Shown piece after piece: positions 45,600-57,138 of a DNA stretch of 64,000 nt. The DNA is taken from NCBI GenBank assembly GCA_029204225.1, contig CM055095.1:53105836-53169835 (forward strand), given 5' to 3'. Position 1 is the stretch's first letter, and each line of letters starts with the position of its first letter. Below the pieces are notes generated by a model that searched no databases, was not told the origin of the DNA, and worked only from the letters and a program-made list of their open reading frames with translations. This DNA comes from Diphasiastrum complanatum (taxonomy: Eukaryota > Streptophyta > Lycopodiopsida > Lycopodiales > Lycopodiaceae). The position numbers and the translations under genes are program-made.

Positions 45600-47720
45600 A
45601 AGTGCGTGTCCCCCTCTGATTCTCTCTCCCTCTCTGACCCTAATTCCTATCATAGTATTACCATCTCAGGCTGAGATCCCTCACACTCCCTTTGCTCATA
45701 TCCTACACCTTCCAACTTGTTATACTCCTTTCAATACATACGAACAACACCTATCTTCACATCGTAAAAAGCTAGGGATGGAGTTCCAAATAATGAACAG
45801 AGATATGATGCAGCTCAAAGCGAATGTTAGATCATTGCTATAAGAAAGATCTCAAATCAACTTCCACATTATTGCACTACAACAAGAACTCAACAAATTA
45901 CGAGACCTGCAAGGGACACCAATACACATCTCCATGACGATCCAAGAGCTTAAACAAGAATTGGTCCCAACATAAAGAAGCTACCAAAACTTGGGCCTCA
46001 CAATTCATGAATGATTATGGTAGGACTTCACTTATGACTAGTTTTATTGTTGCCACACTTTCCGCTGTGAAATTAAGGGAGCAGAAAGCATACAATGTAC
46101 AAGTGAGAGGTATTCCCAATACCCAAGATGCGATGCAGAGGCGTTTCTTGGATACAACATTAGGTCATAGTAGTAAAGGATTGGATCGTGCCTAAAGAAC
46201 AAAAAGCCACAATAATCATATGCTTTGCATCACTAGAATAACGAGGATCTGTGTTACGTGTTAAAGCCAAACTAAAGAGCACAACTATCTTTCTAGCCAA
46301 TGACCTTGCATTTAATGCAAATTGAAAAGAGGAGTAAAGCTTTTCAAGCTGCTCATGAGTCAGGATGGATTCCCATTTATACGGACAGACAAGTGAAATA
46401 TACTGATAACAAGAAGAAATAGGTAATTGGGGTTTCCAGGCATAGGAGCCCGAGGTCCCTTCCACACTATTTGAGGATTGGAGTGTGGAGTTACAATAGG
46501 ATCCATTATCATCCACTCTTGGAGATCTAGTTGGTTTTATTTCATACGCTGATATATTGCTGGTAACTGAGACATATCAAAGCAATTAAATAGGTTTACC
46601 ATATCTTCCAAGTTTTCATTGGTACTTGATATATAGGACAATGGCACGTTCTACAAGTAATAGAGGCTCAATTGGGGTGGCATGTTTGTTCAAACAGATT
46701 CTACATCCTATTATTGAGTTCATTAATCATGACAGCCTCACGCTTGATAGAGTTTCAAGATGCTTCTAATTAGCTTCGTCTACAATCTATTCATGCAATG
46801 GATACGGGCATTACTAGGACTACTGCTGATGATATTGGACTGCTCACTACTTATCGTAATCATTTACTTCATTTTGGAGCCCATAAGCTAGCCATTTATA
46901 AAGGCTCAGGTTGTTGGCCTCATAGTGGCGGCCATACTGTCGTGGGATTATCTCATGGGATCACCCTTTATCATTACGCTCATCTCAGATTTCCATATGT
47001 CCGCCACCCTTTCAGACCATCCGCGCCTCTCTTGCCATCTTGTCCCCATCATACGACATACTTCACATCCTTCTTCCACTCCAACCAGGCACCAATAAAG
47101 ATTTTTTATCAGATGGACATACCCCTTTACCCAAAGTCTCTTCCGACCATGATTTTCTCCATTATAAACCTCTAGAATCTCAAGCTGCTTTCCTGACCAC
47201 TGCTTTTTACACACAGCTGCATCTGTAGCTTTTCTATCCCATCAATCTTATACCAAAATCTCCTCATTTTGATCAGGTAAACAACCTCATATGACTTTGA
47301 GTGCCATTATGGGATTGTGGGTGAACATTTCGAAGACCAAACTTATGGTCTTCAATACTTTCAAACGTTTCATGTAGAGATAGGAGTTCATCTTTCAAGG
47401 ACAGCCTCTAGAGGTGGTTTAATCCTATACCTATCTTAGGGTGCTTTGGAGTCAGACCATGACAATATTCCTATTCCTATTCTTATGAGAGCTTAACATC
47501 ATGATCAAAGACAACGTACAACACATCACCTACCTATCAAGATGTACCCATCATGGCTCTTATCGAAGACCCGATATTTGTCGACACTAGAGTCCGAGAC
47601 ATTCCTCATCTGCACATCTCTACCACACTTGCTCCTCTGATTTCTTCGAGTATCTGTATCACACCCTTTTTCAACCGTCTCAATTGAGAGTGCATGTAAA
47701 TCATCAATAAATCTCTCTCT
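45600..47720 (+). pseudogene. LINE copy (ORF1, endonuclease, fragment of RT)
   Basis: Plus-strand L1-type remnant. ORF1 coiled coil (about 45780-45970, TIQELKQELV), RRM-like segment (about 46070-46200, EQKAYNVQVRGIPNTQDAM), C-terminal part (about 46260-46420, ending YTDRQVKYTDNKKK then TAG), then endonuclease remnants (VSRHRSPRSLPHYLRIGVW; later HKLAIYKGSGCWPHSGG, 46798-47175). It then jumps to the end of RT (about 47310-47440, NISKTKLMVFN, SYTYL). It ends with a short CATCAATAAATCTCTCTCTC tail near 47700. Many stops. Confidence 0.72.
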
Positions 47721-47730
47721 CTAACGACCT

Positions 47731-48144
47731 AAGAAGGACCTGGATACTCTTGTCATCCGCTTCACATCAGTGTCTCACCGGCGTGAAATTCTAGGGAAGA
47801 GATTCAAATTGCGGGAAACCAAAATCCTTACCTTCATCCAAGTTCAAGAACGTAAGAAGGCAAGACAAGAAGCTCTATCAACTGGCAAACGACTTATCTA
47901 TCGAGATGGTATTATCAGATTGGTAGATCGAAAGCCTATAGTTAATGATAATTCTGAGATAGAATCAGAGATAGAGAAATGAAGAGATGTCCAGTTGAAG
48001 ATGTAAATGGTCTACGTACCATATAATGCATTGTACATGCAGTTAACGTTTTTATAGATGATTGAGCGTTAAGCTCCTATGTGCACACTTGGCATGTACC
48101 TTTTCTTAGTCCTATGTACCTTAGGGTACTCAAGGACATGAATC

Positions 48145-48149
<5 letters not shown>
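47731..48149 (+). mobile_element. ORF1-only LINE derivative A
   Basis: The C-terminal half of ORF1 (frame 47770-47982: HRREILGKRFKLRETKILTF, FIQVQERKKARQEAL, TGKRLIYRDGIIRLVDRK) ends in TGA and is followed directly by a 165-bp 3' UTR. That UTR has the hairpin GTACC-TTAG-GGTAC (48116-48129) and a (CT)n tail. No ORF2 lies between ORF1 and the 3' end. The UTR matches that of derivative B (CCAGTTGA...TGTAAATGGT...CGTACCATATA), so the two share an origin. 5'-truncated. Confidence 0.75.

Positions 48150-48217
<68 letters not shown>
48150..48217 (+). repeat. (CT)n tail of LINE derivative A
   Basis: About 68 bp of CT directly after the derivative A 3' UTR (AATCAAAAAT). The next LINE's 5' region begins at once on its right side. 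Confidence 0.95.
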
Positions 48218-48220
<3 letters not shown>

Positions 48221-50190
48221 GCAATGGTGGCTCCCTTGCTGATTGCGATGGTGGCTCCCCCTTGCTGATCCTCCACCCTGTCCATCGCTGCTGGCCAGCA
48301 TTGCCTTCACCCTGCTGTCCACCTGTCCACCCCTCCTACCTCGATGGCACCTCCTCGTTCCACTGCTGCCGCCCGTCGTCCATCATGCTCCCCTCCTACC
48401 CTCGCTACCATCTACCCCCTTCCCCTCATTGATCACACACCCCTCGTTGACCTCGATACTGGCATCAGTATTGGCGCCACCTCGACCCTACCTGCAATTC
48501 TGGATCCCATTCTTCCTACTCCGCCCATCGCTAGCTCACAACCTACAGCTAGCATCCCGTATACACCCTCCAAATCAACTGAATTGTTCTCTTCTTGAAA
48601 GATTGATCGAATCAGGGCCAATTTCCAACCTTTGCGGCATCTATCTCTTTGTCAGCGAGGCCATCTGAGTTCACCCTTTTCACTCCATCCATGATTGAAA
48701 ATGCCATCAAAACCGGTCAAACCCATAAAGCCATTGATGTTGACTCACTAAGTATGGACTTTCTCAAACCTATCGCTCATGTTATTGCTCCATACATCTC
48801 CCACATTTTTAACCAATCTGTTATTTTTGGCCTTCCCACTTGTTGGTGAACTAACCTTTTACACCCTATACTTAAGGCTGGTGATCCGTTGAATGTAGAC
48901 AATAATCGCACTATCAGCCACACGATGGCTAAGCTCTATGGCTCAGTTATGCAGTCTATCATCAGCTCCCAGGCTGAGACAGAGGGATTGTATGCTATGG
49001 GACAGGCAGGTTTTAGAGCAGGCTACTCCACGGCTGACCAGGTTTTCATCCTGAGATGTATCATAGAGGAGGCGAAATCCAGGAAACAGCGAGTATATTG
49101 TTGCTTTGTAGACTTCTGCAAAGCATTTGATTTAGTTCCGAAACATTTGTTGCTTCAGCGCTTGGTTTCTCTTGGCTTTTCACAGGATGCTATCACTACA
49201 TTATACGAGAGAGTTTTGGCACGTTTTCGTGATGGTGAGGGATGGTCCACATATATTCATAGTACGGCCGGAGTAAAACAGGGATGTCCTCTATCACCCA
49301 CCCTTTTTGCCCTATACATTGACGACCTTGAGCAGATCATTCGGGAAGAAGGTGGAGACGTCTAACCTCTGGCAGATATTATTATCCCTATTCTTCTCTA
49401 TGCAGATGATGTGGCTCTATTATCTAGTTCGGCTATTGGACTTCAGCGAAATCTGGATGCCCTATATACCTTCTGTCAGATATGGGGGTTGATAGTGAAC
49501 ATTGGTAAGACGAAGGTTATGGTGCTTAACACCAATAGACAACATATGAGAGACATTGTGTTCTATTATGATGGACAGCCACTAGAGAGAGTGACGTCTT
49601 ACACTTACTTGGGTGTTCTCTTCTCCGGGCCTTTACTCTCCTTCAGACCAGCGGCACTAGCTAGGCTCCGCAAGGGGCGCTAAGCTCTTGTTCAAATGGA
49701 GAGGTTTACTACAACATGTATGATCCTGATACGCGCTGTAGCCTTTTTCCTCGACTGTTTCTCCAGTTGCACTATATTCTGCAGAGACTTGGTGTCCAAG
49801 CTTATCTTGAGACACTTGGAGTGATATCTCACGTTTACAGATTCTCATGCTCAGCCGGATGATTCGGGCAAAGCAATCAGTTCCTCACGAGATAATTTTA
49901 GCAGAGTTTGCTTCCCTCCACTGCTTGTAGAGGCTATTTTCAGGATCATCTCATTTATTCAAAGGGCCTCAAAGCTTGATTCTTCTAGATACGAGGTAGC
50001 GGCTTTTACGTCTTCTCGCACTTTGGCGGGGCAGTAGGTCAAATCATGGTTTCAGTGTGCCTCGAATTTTCTACATAGCTGGGGATTCTCTATGTCGGAC
50101 CTCCCAAACGGGACATACTCATCCGTAGGCAGATCTACAAAGCATACATACACACTGTTTGGTCTCATGAACCAAAGTTGGTTTCACCTG
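48218..50190 (+). mobile_element. LINE copy: ORF1 start fused to ORF2 reverse transcriptase
   Basis: It starts immediately after a (CT)n tract with CCTTGCTGATCC/TCGCTGCTGG modules like those at 62.1 kb. The ORF1 start follows (48344-48598, ending IPYTPSKSTELFSS as at 62.5 kb). It then jumps into ORF2 before the reverse transcriptase (48649), so the rest of ORF1 and the whole endonuclease are deleted. It ends around 50190 in the thumb/connection region, where a copia fragment begins. Confidence 0.8.
48649..49683 (+). pseudogene. LINE reverse transcriptase, nearly intact frame
   Basis: One frame of 345 codons with only two stops (TGA 48847-48849 and TAA 49363-49365). RT motifs: LLHPILKAGDPLNVDNNRTI, MGQAGFRAGYSTADQ, YCCFVDFCKAFDLVPKHLLL with the first Asp, STAGVKQGCPLSPTLFALYI, and ILLYADDVALLSSS with an intact YADD box. 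Then NIGKTKVMVLN and TSYTYLGVLFSGP. This is the best-preserved LINE RT in the window. It would prime reverse transcription at a nicked target; upstream endonuclease is missing, so it is not functional as a unit. Confidence 0.88.
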
Positions 50191-50194
50191 ACCC

Positions 50195-50510
50195 TACATC
50201 ATAAACGTGCAAGAAGAATCATGAAATAGAAATCAGTCATTCACCAAAGAGACAATTGTGGACTTAATTTCCAACAGTCCCCCTTAAGGTCACGGTTGGT
50301 GCCTTGGTATCTTCGTCAAGTTCAGCATGTTGAAGAACTTCTGATGCTTGATCCTGGGAAGCGCTTTGGTGAAGATGTCTGCGACCATTTCTGTTGTGGA
50401 GCAATATTGAAGGACCACTTGCCCTGAGAAAACTTTCTCCCGAATGAAATGATACTGGATTTCTATGTGCTTGGATTTGCCATGAAATCTGAATGCTCCA
50501 GTTTCTTTCA
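50195..50510 (-). pseudogene. Ty1/copia fragment: RNase H end, polypurine tract, LTR start
   Basis: On the minus strand, about 50510-50310 encodes the end of copia RNase H (HGKSKHIEIQYHFIREKVFS, then VADIFTKALPRIKHQKF). It is followed by a polypurine tract (AAGGGGGAC) and an LTR start TGTTGGAAATTAAG at 50273. Only about 80 bp of LTR remain. The fragment abuts LINE sequence on both sides; no target duplication was found. Confidence 0.85.
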
Positions 50511-51250
<740 letters not shown>

Positions 51251-51297
51251 GAGCTAGCTATGGTGCCCTAGGCCACTGCCACATAAATAGGGCTTTT

Positions 51298-51325
<28 letters not shown>
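51298..51325. repeat. homopolymer run of 28 G
   Basis: An uninterrupted G-run shortly after the CT tail, within the 5' sequence of the following LINE. Length may be inexact. Confidence 0.85.
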
Positions 51326-51328
<3 letters not shown>

Positions 51329-52452
51329 TCCCTCGTTCTCCATCTCCATTGCTGGCAGCAGAATTGGCTACTGGCAAGAAAAAAAAACTATCCCACACAG
51401 GCAACATTGAGCATGGTCATATACTTCACATATTCTTCTTTACTCTGAGCATGGTCATATACTTCTAGTCGGAGACTTCAATGCCAGGACCTTGTCTAGA
51501 CATATAGAGTTTCACATGATCATTGATGATCCTTTTAGGATACATGCCTTGGATAGTATGGATATGCAGATTGACAAGATAACTAGTGGCCCCCTCTCTA
51601 CATATGGTGAGCATCTTTTTCTACTAGGGGAGGGTCATGAGCTTGCCATTTTTAATGGCTTGTCTTATTGGCCGAATGACATATGCAAACAACTCCACTT
51701 ACAAGTCAACTGTGCACAATCCTTACCGTCTCCCCATCTTTGTAATATCAGACGCTTATATAATTATACTTGTCGTTATAAAAAACACTCATGTGAAACA
51801 TCTGAAGGAAAACATCTTGTGGATCTTCTCTATAGCTCCTCTAGTGAATTTGGCATGAGTTTATCCCCCAGGCCCCACCTCCATTGCTGAGAGATTTACG
51901 GAATATGCCACATAACTCCACACCTTTCCCACTAATCCGATTGTTATATCTCCTCGTCCCTCCACCTTCTCCTTTTTCACCCTTGCTATGGTCTACTTTG
52001 CCATTGAGAAAATGAAAATCCATCGAGCTCGAAAGATCGAGGACCTAGAGGGTGAACTCCTAATTCATGCCATTGATACACTTGCGCCCATTTTGGCCTC
52101 ACTCCTTGATCATGTCGTCATTTCTAGCTTTCCCCTTCCATGTTGCACTAATATCATCCACCCCATTTACAAGAGTGGTGAACCCATGAAGCCTCATAAA
52201 TATCATACCATTATGATTGGGCACATTGTGGCTAAACTTTATGGCACTATCCTTCAGACAATGATTAATTGTGAGGCAAAGACATGGAGATTATAAGCTT
52301 TGGGTCAGGCCGGCTTTAGGACATAGCATTCCACCACTGATCATGTGTTCACACTTTGTGCCATCATTGAAGACGCTAGGTCCAGACATGAGCGAGCTTA
52401 TTGTTGCTTTTTGGATTTCCAAAAAGCATTTGACTTTGTCCCACATCATATG

Positions 52453-52457
52453 CTCAT
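52453..52457. repeat. target-site duplication CTCAT, left
   Basis: CTCAT before the LTR at 52458, repeated at 55362-55366. The LINE RT sequence reads through if the element and one copy of the repeat are ignored. Confidence 0.92.
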
Positions 52458-52824
52458 TGTTATGAGCACGTAACCAGTGCCGAACCCTAGAGAACACAGG
52501 AGGTCAGATACCACAGTCAGGGTCGTGTCCAGTGTACACAACCAACAGGGCAAGACATTGTGAGTAGTGTGCCCTGGCACGGTCCATAACCATGGCGGGC
52601 CTAACACCCTAGGGACCCTGTCAGCGGGATAGGGCCCCACGTTGGGTCCCAACGTGCACCCAACGTGCAGTCGGTCACGTCAGTGCCGCGTGGCCGACAC
52701 TTGGCAGTAAGCATGCTACCAGCCCTCACACTGGGCTAGGAAGGGCTTGCTCCATATCAGGGAGTAGGCAAGGTTGGGTGGATCAGTTAGTGTTTGCCCT
52801 ACTGTGGTGTTAGGATCTATTACA
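52458..52824 (+). repeat. 5' LTR of second deleted chromovirus copy
   Basis: 367 bp from TGTTATGAGC to TATTACA. It is longer than the 358-bp family standard because of a small duplication (CCCAACGTGC repeated around 52650-52670). Confidence 0.92.
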
Positions 52825-53712
52825 CTGGTATCAGAGCCATCTCCTTCTTTGGGAGCTTAGTAGCAGCAGTGGAGAAAGTCAGTAGAGTGTATAGAATCTC
52901 TTCAACTTTTCAGAAATTAAGAGAGCAAATCCAGCATTGTAGGAACAGCTTCCTATTGAGCAAAACTTCCTGGAATTACTTGCTTTCTAGACAGAACTGG
53001 GATTAGCTTCCTAGTATAGCCTAGTCGCTGTAGAAACAGGTTTTAATTATAATTTTTCAGATGTAAATTCATCCAATCTGAGCGGTTTTTGGATAGAAGT
53101 TTGCACACAGTACCACCGCTGCAAAATCAGTTTTAATTCTGATTTTGGTATGCAATTTCGAGCAGATTAGAGCGGATTTCAACCTGAAATTAAGTAGCAG
53201 GGCCAGCGCTGGACAGGGAGGAGAAAAAGCATAAATTGTCCCTGGTTTTCAGACGTTTGGAGCCTAGTTTTTGTCATCAGATAGAGGGCTGACCAGCGAG
53301 CAGGGTGCTCAAGAAATTCAGATCTTTGCAATCATTTTTTGGGGCCCGAATCAGAAGGTTTTTGAGCAGATCAGGGGCTGTCCAACCAGCGAGGGCAGGA
53401 AGCAATAAAACTCAAATTTGTTTGCATCTTCTTTGGGTTTTTTGCCAGTTCTTTGAAGCCCCAGGTCAGCGAGTGGTTTCCTCTAGAAATCCAGAAATTT
53501 GAAACACTTTTTGGGCTTCAAACTTGGATTTTCCGGGACAGCAGGTCTGAAAATTGTTGTGAACGAGCTGAGAGGGCTCCTTTCGTATTTTCTTTGGAAA
53601 TACAGTCCTCAGAAACAGCTAAGTTTTCTTTGCCTTCTTTGTACAGTTCTAATTAGTCTTTTCAACTTTTTCTTGAGACGAAACGTCAGGCACTACTTTT
53701 CTATCTCTAAAA

Positions 53713-54342
53713 ATGACCATTTCTCCGGGACCTGATCAACCTCTGACAAGAGGCATTGATGAATTAGAAACAGAATCTTTGAGGTTTAGTAAGGGGAAAG
53801 AACCCATGGAAGTGGAGGAACAGGAGCAAGTCGCCGAAGAACTCGACGAATTGGTTACCAAGGAGCAGTATCTCCACTTCGTGACAGAGGTGGATGAATT
53901 GAAACTGGCTTTCACCAATTTCACATCTAGTATGGACGACTCATTCGCTGAGCTCAAAAGTTTGATTTTGAACTCCGCGAAAGGAAGCCTCCCATCCACT
54001 TCTCAGCCATCCCCTTCTCCACTTCCATCAGTTTCGGGTGATCCTATGCGGTCTCACCCCGGTGTCTTTAAAGACTTAAAGCCTCCTACTTTTCTTGGGG
54101 AAGAGAAGGATAGAAATGCAGATATTCTACACACCTTCCTCAGCAAATGGAAGAACATTCATGCTCTTAAACAAACCCCTGACCATTTGCAAGCTATTGA
54201 GGCCAATCTTTCCTTAGGGCCCATGGCCTATAAGTGGTGGTTAAACCTCCAGGAGACTGCGCAAACCCCTCGGTCATGGAAAGCTTTTGAAGAAGCGTTC
54301 CTAAGAGAGTTTCTACCAAAAAATGAACTTGATAGAGCCTAG
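53713..54342 (+). CDS. chromovirus gag fragment (209 codons)
   Basis: Starts MTISPGPDQPLTRGIDELET, an intact version of the gag N-terminus that is frameshifted in the full-length copy. It continues through an acidic linker and the capsid start (FKDLKPPTFLGEEKDR, KWKNIHALKQTPDHL, WKAFEEAFLREFLP). It ends at a TAG in DRA*EAW (54340-54342), where the full-length copy has tryptophan. The zinc knuckle lies beyond the deletion. Confidence 0.85.
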   Translation: MTISPGPDQPLTRGIDELETESLRFSKGKEPMEVEEQEQVAEELDELVTKEQYLHFVTEVDELKLAFTNFTSSMDDSFAELKSLILNSAKGSLPSTSQPSPSPLPSVSGDPMRSHPGVFKDLKPPTFLGEEKDRNADILHTFLSKWKNIHALKQTPDHLQAIEANLSLGPMAYKWWLNLQETAQTPRSWKAFEEAFLREFLPKNELDRA

Positions 54343-54502
54343 GAAGCCTGGGAAAAAATAGTAATGGACAAATCTTTAATCCAATATATCTCGCAGTATC
54401 GAGAGGCAATTTTAAAGATAAAAAATATGGATGATTATCAGAAAATTAGAGGACAAGAAAAAGTTGAATTAGCCAGAAACTTTTTAGAAAAACCTAAACC
54501 GG

Positions 54503-54847
54503 ATGATAGAACATGCTAAGAGTAGCATTAGGCAGTCCCAGGATCGAGCCAGGCAGTATGCAGATCCACACAGACGGGATGTGCAGTTCTCCGCTGGTGA
54601 GAAAGTCTACTTGAGAGTTCCAGTTGACTCTAAAACCCTCAAATCAGGAGTGTGTGCTAAGTTGTCTCCTAGGTGTTGTGGTCCTTTTACCATTAGTAGG
54701 AGACTAGGCGAGGTCACCTATGAACTAGAACTCCCACACAGCAATAAGGTTTTTCCAGTTTTTCATGTAAGTCAGTTACGAAAAGCCTTTGCTAGATCAA
54801 AAAATCTAGTAGGGGACAGTGTTCTAGTTCTCCCATTGGATTCTTAG
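54503..54847 (+). CDS. chromovirus integrase C-terminal fragment
   Basis: Frame MIEHAKSSIRQSQDRARQYA, then [45 protein letters not shown], ending at a TAG (54845-54847) before the chromodomain. It follows the gag-integrase deletion junction but is in a different frame from gag. Confidence 0.82.
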   Translation: MIEHAKSSIRQSQDRARQYADPHRRDVQFSAGEKVYLRVPVDSKTLKSGVCAKLSPRCCGPFTISRRLGEVTYELELPHSNKVFPVFHVSQLRKAFARSKNLVGDSVLVLPLDS

Positions 54848-55003
54848 CAACCTCCACATGAACCAGAGGAGATTAGCAAAGAATATCTAGTCAAGTGGAA
54901 TGATCAGCCTGTTGAGAATGCCACTTGGGAAAGAGGTAGCGTCCTTCGCAAGATTTTTCTAGACTGTCTTAGAGGACCAAGACGATTCTTAAGGGGGAGG
55001 GAG

Positions 55004-55361
55004 AGTTACGAGCACGTAACCAGTGCCGAACCCTAGAGAACACAGGAGGTCAAATACCACAGTCAGGGTTGTGTCCAGTGTACACGACCAACAGGGCAAG
55101 ACAGTGTGAGTAGTGTGCCCCGGCACGGTCCATAGCCATGGCGGGCCTAACACAGCCTAGGGACCCTGTCAGCGGGATAGGGCCCCACGTTGGGTCCCGA
55201 CGTGCAGTTGGCCACATCAGTGCCACGTGGCCGACACTTGGCAGTAAGCATGCTACCAGCCCTCACACTAGGCTAGGAGGGGCTTGCTCCATATCAGGGA
55301 GTAGGCAAGGTTGGGTGGATCAGTTAGTGTTTGCCCTACTATGGTGTTAGGATCTATTGCA
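55004..55361 (+). repeat. 3' LTR of second deleted chromovirus copy
   Basis: 358 bp. The first base is changed (AGTTACGAGC instead of TGTTACGAGC) and it ends CTATTGCA. Followed by CTCAT. Confidence 0.92.
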
Positions 55362-55366
55362 CTCAT
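55362..55366. repeat. target-site duplication CTCAT, right
   Basis: Matches 52453-52457. Confidence 0.92.
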
Positions 55367-55500
55367 CTAGATGTTGAGAGATCTTGGTTTTCCACTGATA
55401 CCATATTGGTTGTCATGGCACTATATGAGTAGGCTGGGGATGCTTCAAATTGGAGGAGGGTCTCTCTGAGAGAGTTAGGAATATTATTGGGGTGACGAAC

Positions 55501-55820
55501 TATGCAGCTCAAACTCAACGTCAAGGTGGAAAAAAATTACGGCTGCTACGGGTGCAGCGAGGGACACAAAATTGTAGAATGTCCCTACAAAGGACAATAT
55601 ACAACCTCCTGCTGGGATTGCGGTTATGGACACTGTTTCAAGAATTGTCCATTTAAACCTGGAACCAGTGCACCTCTTAACCTCATTGCCATACAGCAGT
55701 TAGTAGTTCCAGTGGGGATGCCATCGAAAGGTCGACACGACCACGCTCCTATGTTAGCTGTTACGCGAGCACAGAAGAGGAAGGAAGTGGCTCCCTCACC
55801 ACCACCATCGGTCACTGATG
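55501..55820 (+). mobile_element. zinc-knuckle cassette inserted in LINE reverse transcriptase
   Basis: About 320 bp interrupt the RT between GV and LSP of the GVKQGCPLSP box. It is open as MQLKLNVKVEKNYGCYGCSE and contains two tandem knuckles, CYGCSEGHKIVEC and CWDCGYGHCFKNC, both CX2CX3HX4C (one residue shorter than the retroviral type). Then comes VTRAQKRKEV and a proline-rich end. TGACGAAC and TGACCAAC at its edges may be a target duplication. It resembles the end of an LTR-element gag, but it is not from the chromovirus here, whose knuckle is CX2CX4HX4C. Confidence 0.55.
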
Positions 55821-57138
55821 ACCAACCCTCACCTCTCCCCCAAACTCTCTAGTTTGTAAATTGATGAGCTAAGAAAGCCATCAACCAGGATGGTGGTATT
55901 GGCTGCAGGCTTGGTGATATACTCATTTCCATATTACTTTAAGTTGATAATGTGGCATTGCTTTCTTCTTCTGGTGAGCGGGGTGCAGAGGCATTTAGAT
56001 ACATTAAAAGGCTTTGGAGACTTATTTGGTTTGACTATGCATACCAAAAAAACCCATATCATGATTTCTAATACTCTAGGAGGACAACCACTCAAGGTGG
56101 TATCCTATTATTCTTATATGGGGACATCCTTCACTAGTCCTGCTACTTTCAGTATGAGACACATCACCACAGCTAGACTACGTAAGGTTCATGCTTTGTT
56201 GGTTAGTCTTGAGCGGTTTTGCGGGTTATTTACAGTGCATATTCTCGAATGACATGGCAAGGGCCCCTTGGGGTCACTTCTATCACTCCAGTTTCCTAGA
56301 GTTCGACAACGCCGAGGTACCTCGTTACTTGGATAGTGGACTCTCACATTGCCTCCGATTTACACTGGGACAATTCCAAGTTTCGTCACACCAGCCATAT
56401 GTGGAGACGGGGCGTTTCCAAAGCATTCCTCATATCAGTAGACTTTGTCGGATGTGCACATTAGGGGAGGTGGACTCAGAGGAGCATTTTCTATTCAGAT
56501 CCGAGGACGCTATCACTTTCTTTTCCGTGATTCTCCAATCATTGCGTTCACTCATTTCATATATAGACCCTCGGTGTGTGGAATTGAAGTTGTGCGAGAT
56601 GTTCCTGCTCCGTAGAGATATATGTCAGAGAGGTCAGTGTGTACACCATGACTCCCAAACCCATATCACCTCCTTTTGCTCTAGGAGACGTTCTAGAGCA
56701 GACATTGAGGTTGGTACTTTGTCAAAGGATAAGTCAGATATCCCTTCTCCAGATCTTCACCATGATCATCGACAATGTATTGCTTCGAAACCACACTTTA
56801 TGGCTACCAAGAGACTTTGCAGATCTAGACATCACATGAGCACGCTCACTATTTCCTCTTCAATACCTGCATCTTCATCTATCCTTGCTTTCTTCAGCAG
56901 AGGTCCTTTGTCACGTGATCATTCATACAATTTTGGCGGTTATTGTATAGATTCACCTACACGGCACCCCATTGTACCATATCTCAGACTTTCCTGCCTT
57001 GAGAGTAGGGTAGAGATTTTGTCTAGCCTTGATAGGGTAATCATTTTATCTACTAGTAGTTGTTTGTTTATGGAGACGTTTATATGCTCCTTTTTAGTAT
57101 TTATCATACTTGAGATGTACTTACTTGGTCTTAGATGC

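Larger units (their letters stand above)
52825..55003 (+). mobile_element. internal region of second deleted chromovirus (gag fused to integrase end)
   Basis: Primer site TGGTATCAGAGCC, leader, then gag from 53713. Within gag, at about 54452, the sequence jumps to the integrase C-terminal region (GACAAGAAAAAGTTGAATTAGC), so protease, RT, RNase H and most of integrase are absent. The chromodomain part (about 54850-54990) carries a deletion and lacks its middle. Polypurine tract AAGGGGGAGGGAG near 54990. It moved as a non-autonomous element, since it has a target duplication. Confidence 0.88.
55362..57138 (+). pseudogene. LINE copy, 3' part after chromovirus insertion
   Basis: Continues the LINE of 51248-52457. 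RT resumes with LVVMALYE (about 55410), is broken by a zinc-knuckle cassette (55501-55820), and resumes at LSPKLSSL/IDELRKA (about 55825-55890). The YADD position is VDN after a stop. RT end and connection follow (LDTLKGFGDLFGL, TTARLRKVHALLVSLERF), then a C-terminal zinc-finger module (CRMCTLGEVDSEEHFLF; 56191-56700) and a 3' UTR. The 3' end stops inside the hairpin motif at AGATGCC (57138) with no CT tail. Confidence 0.78.
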
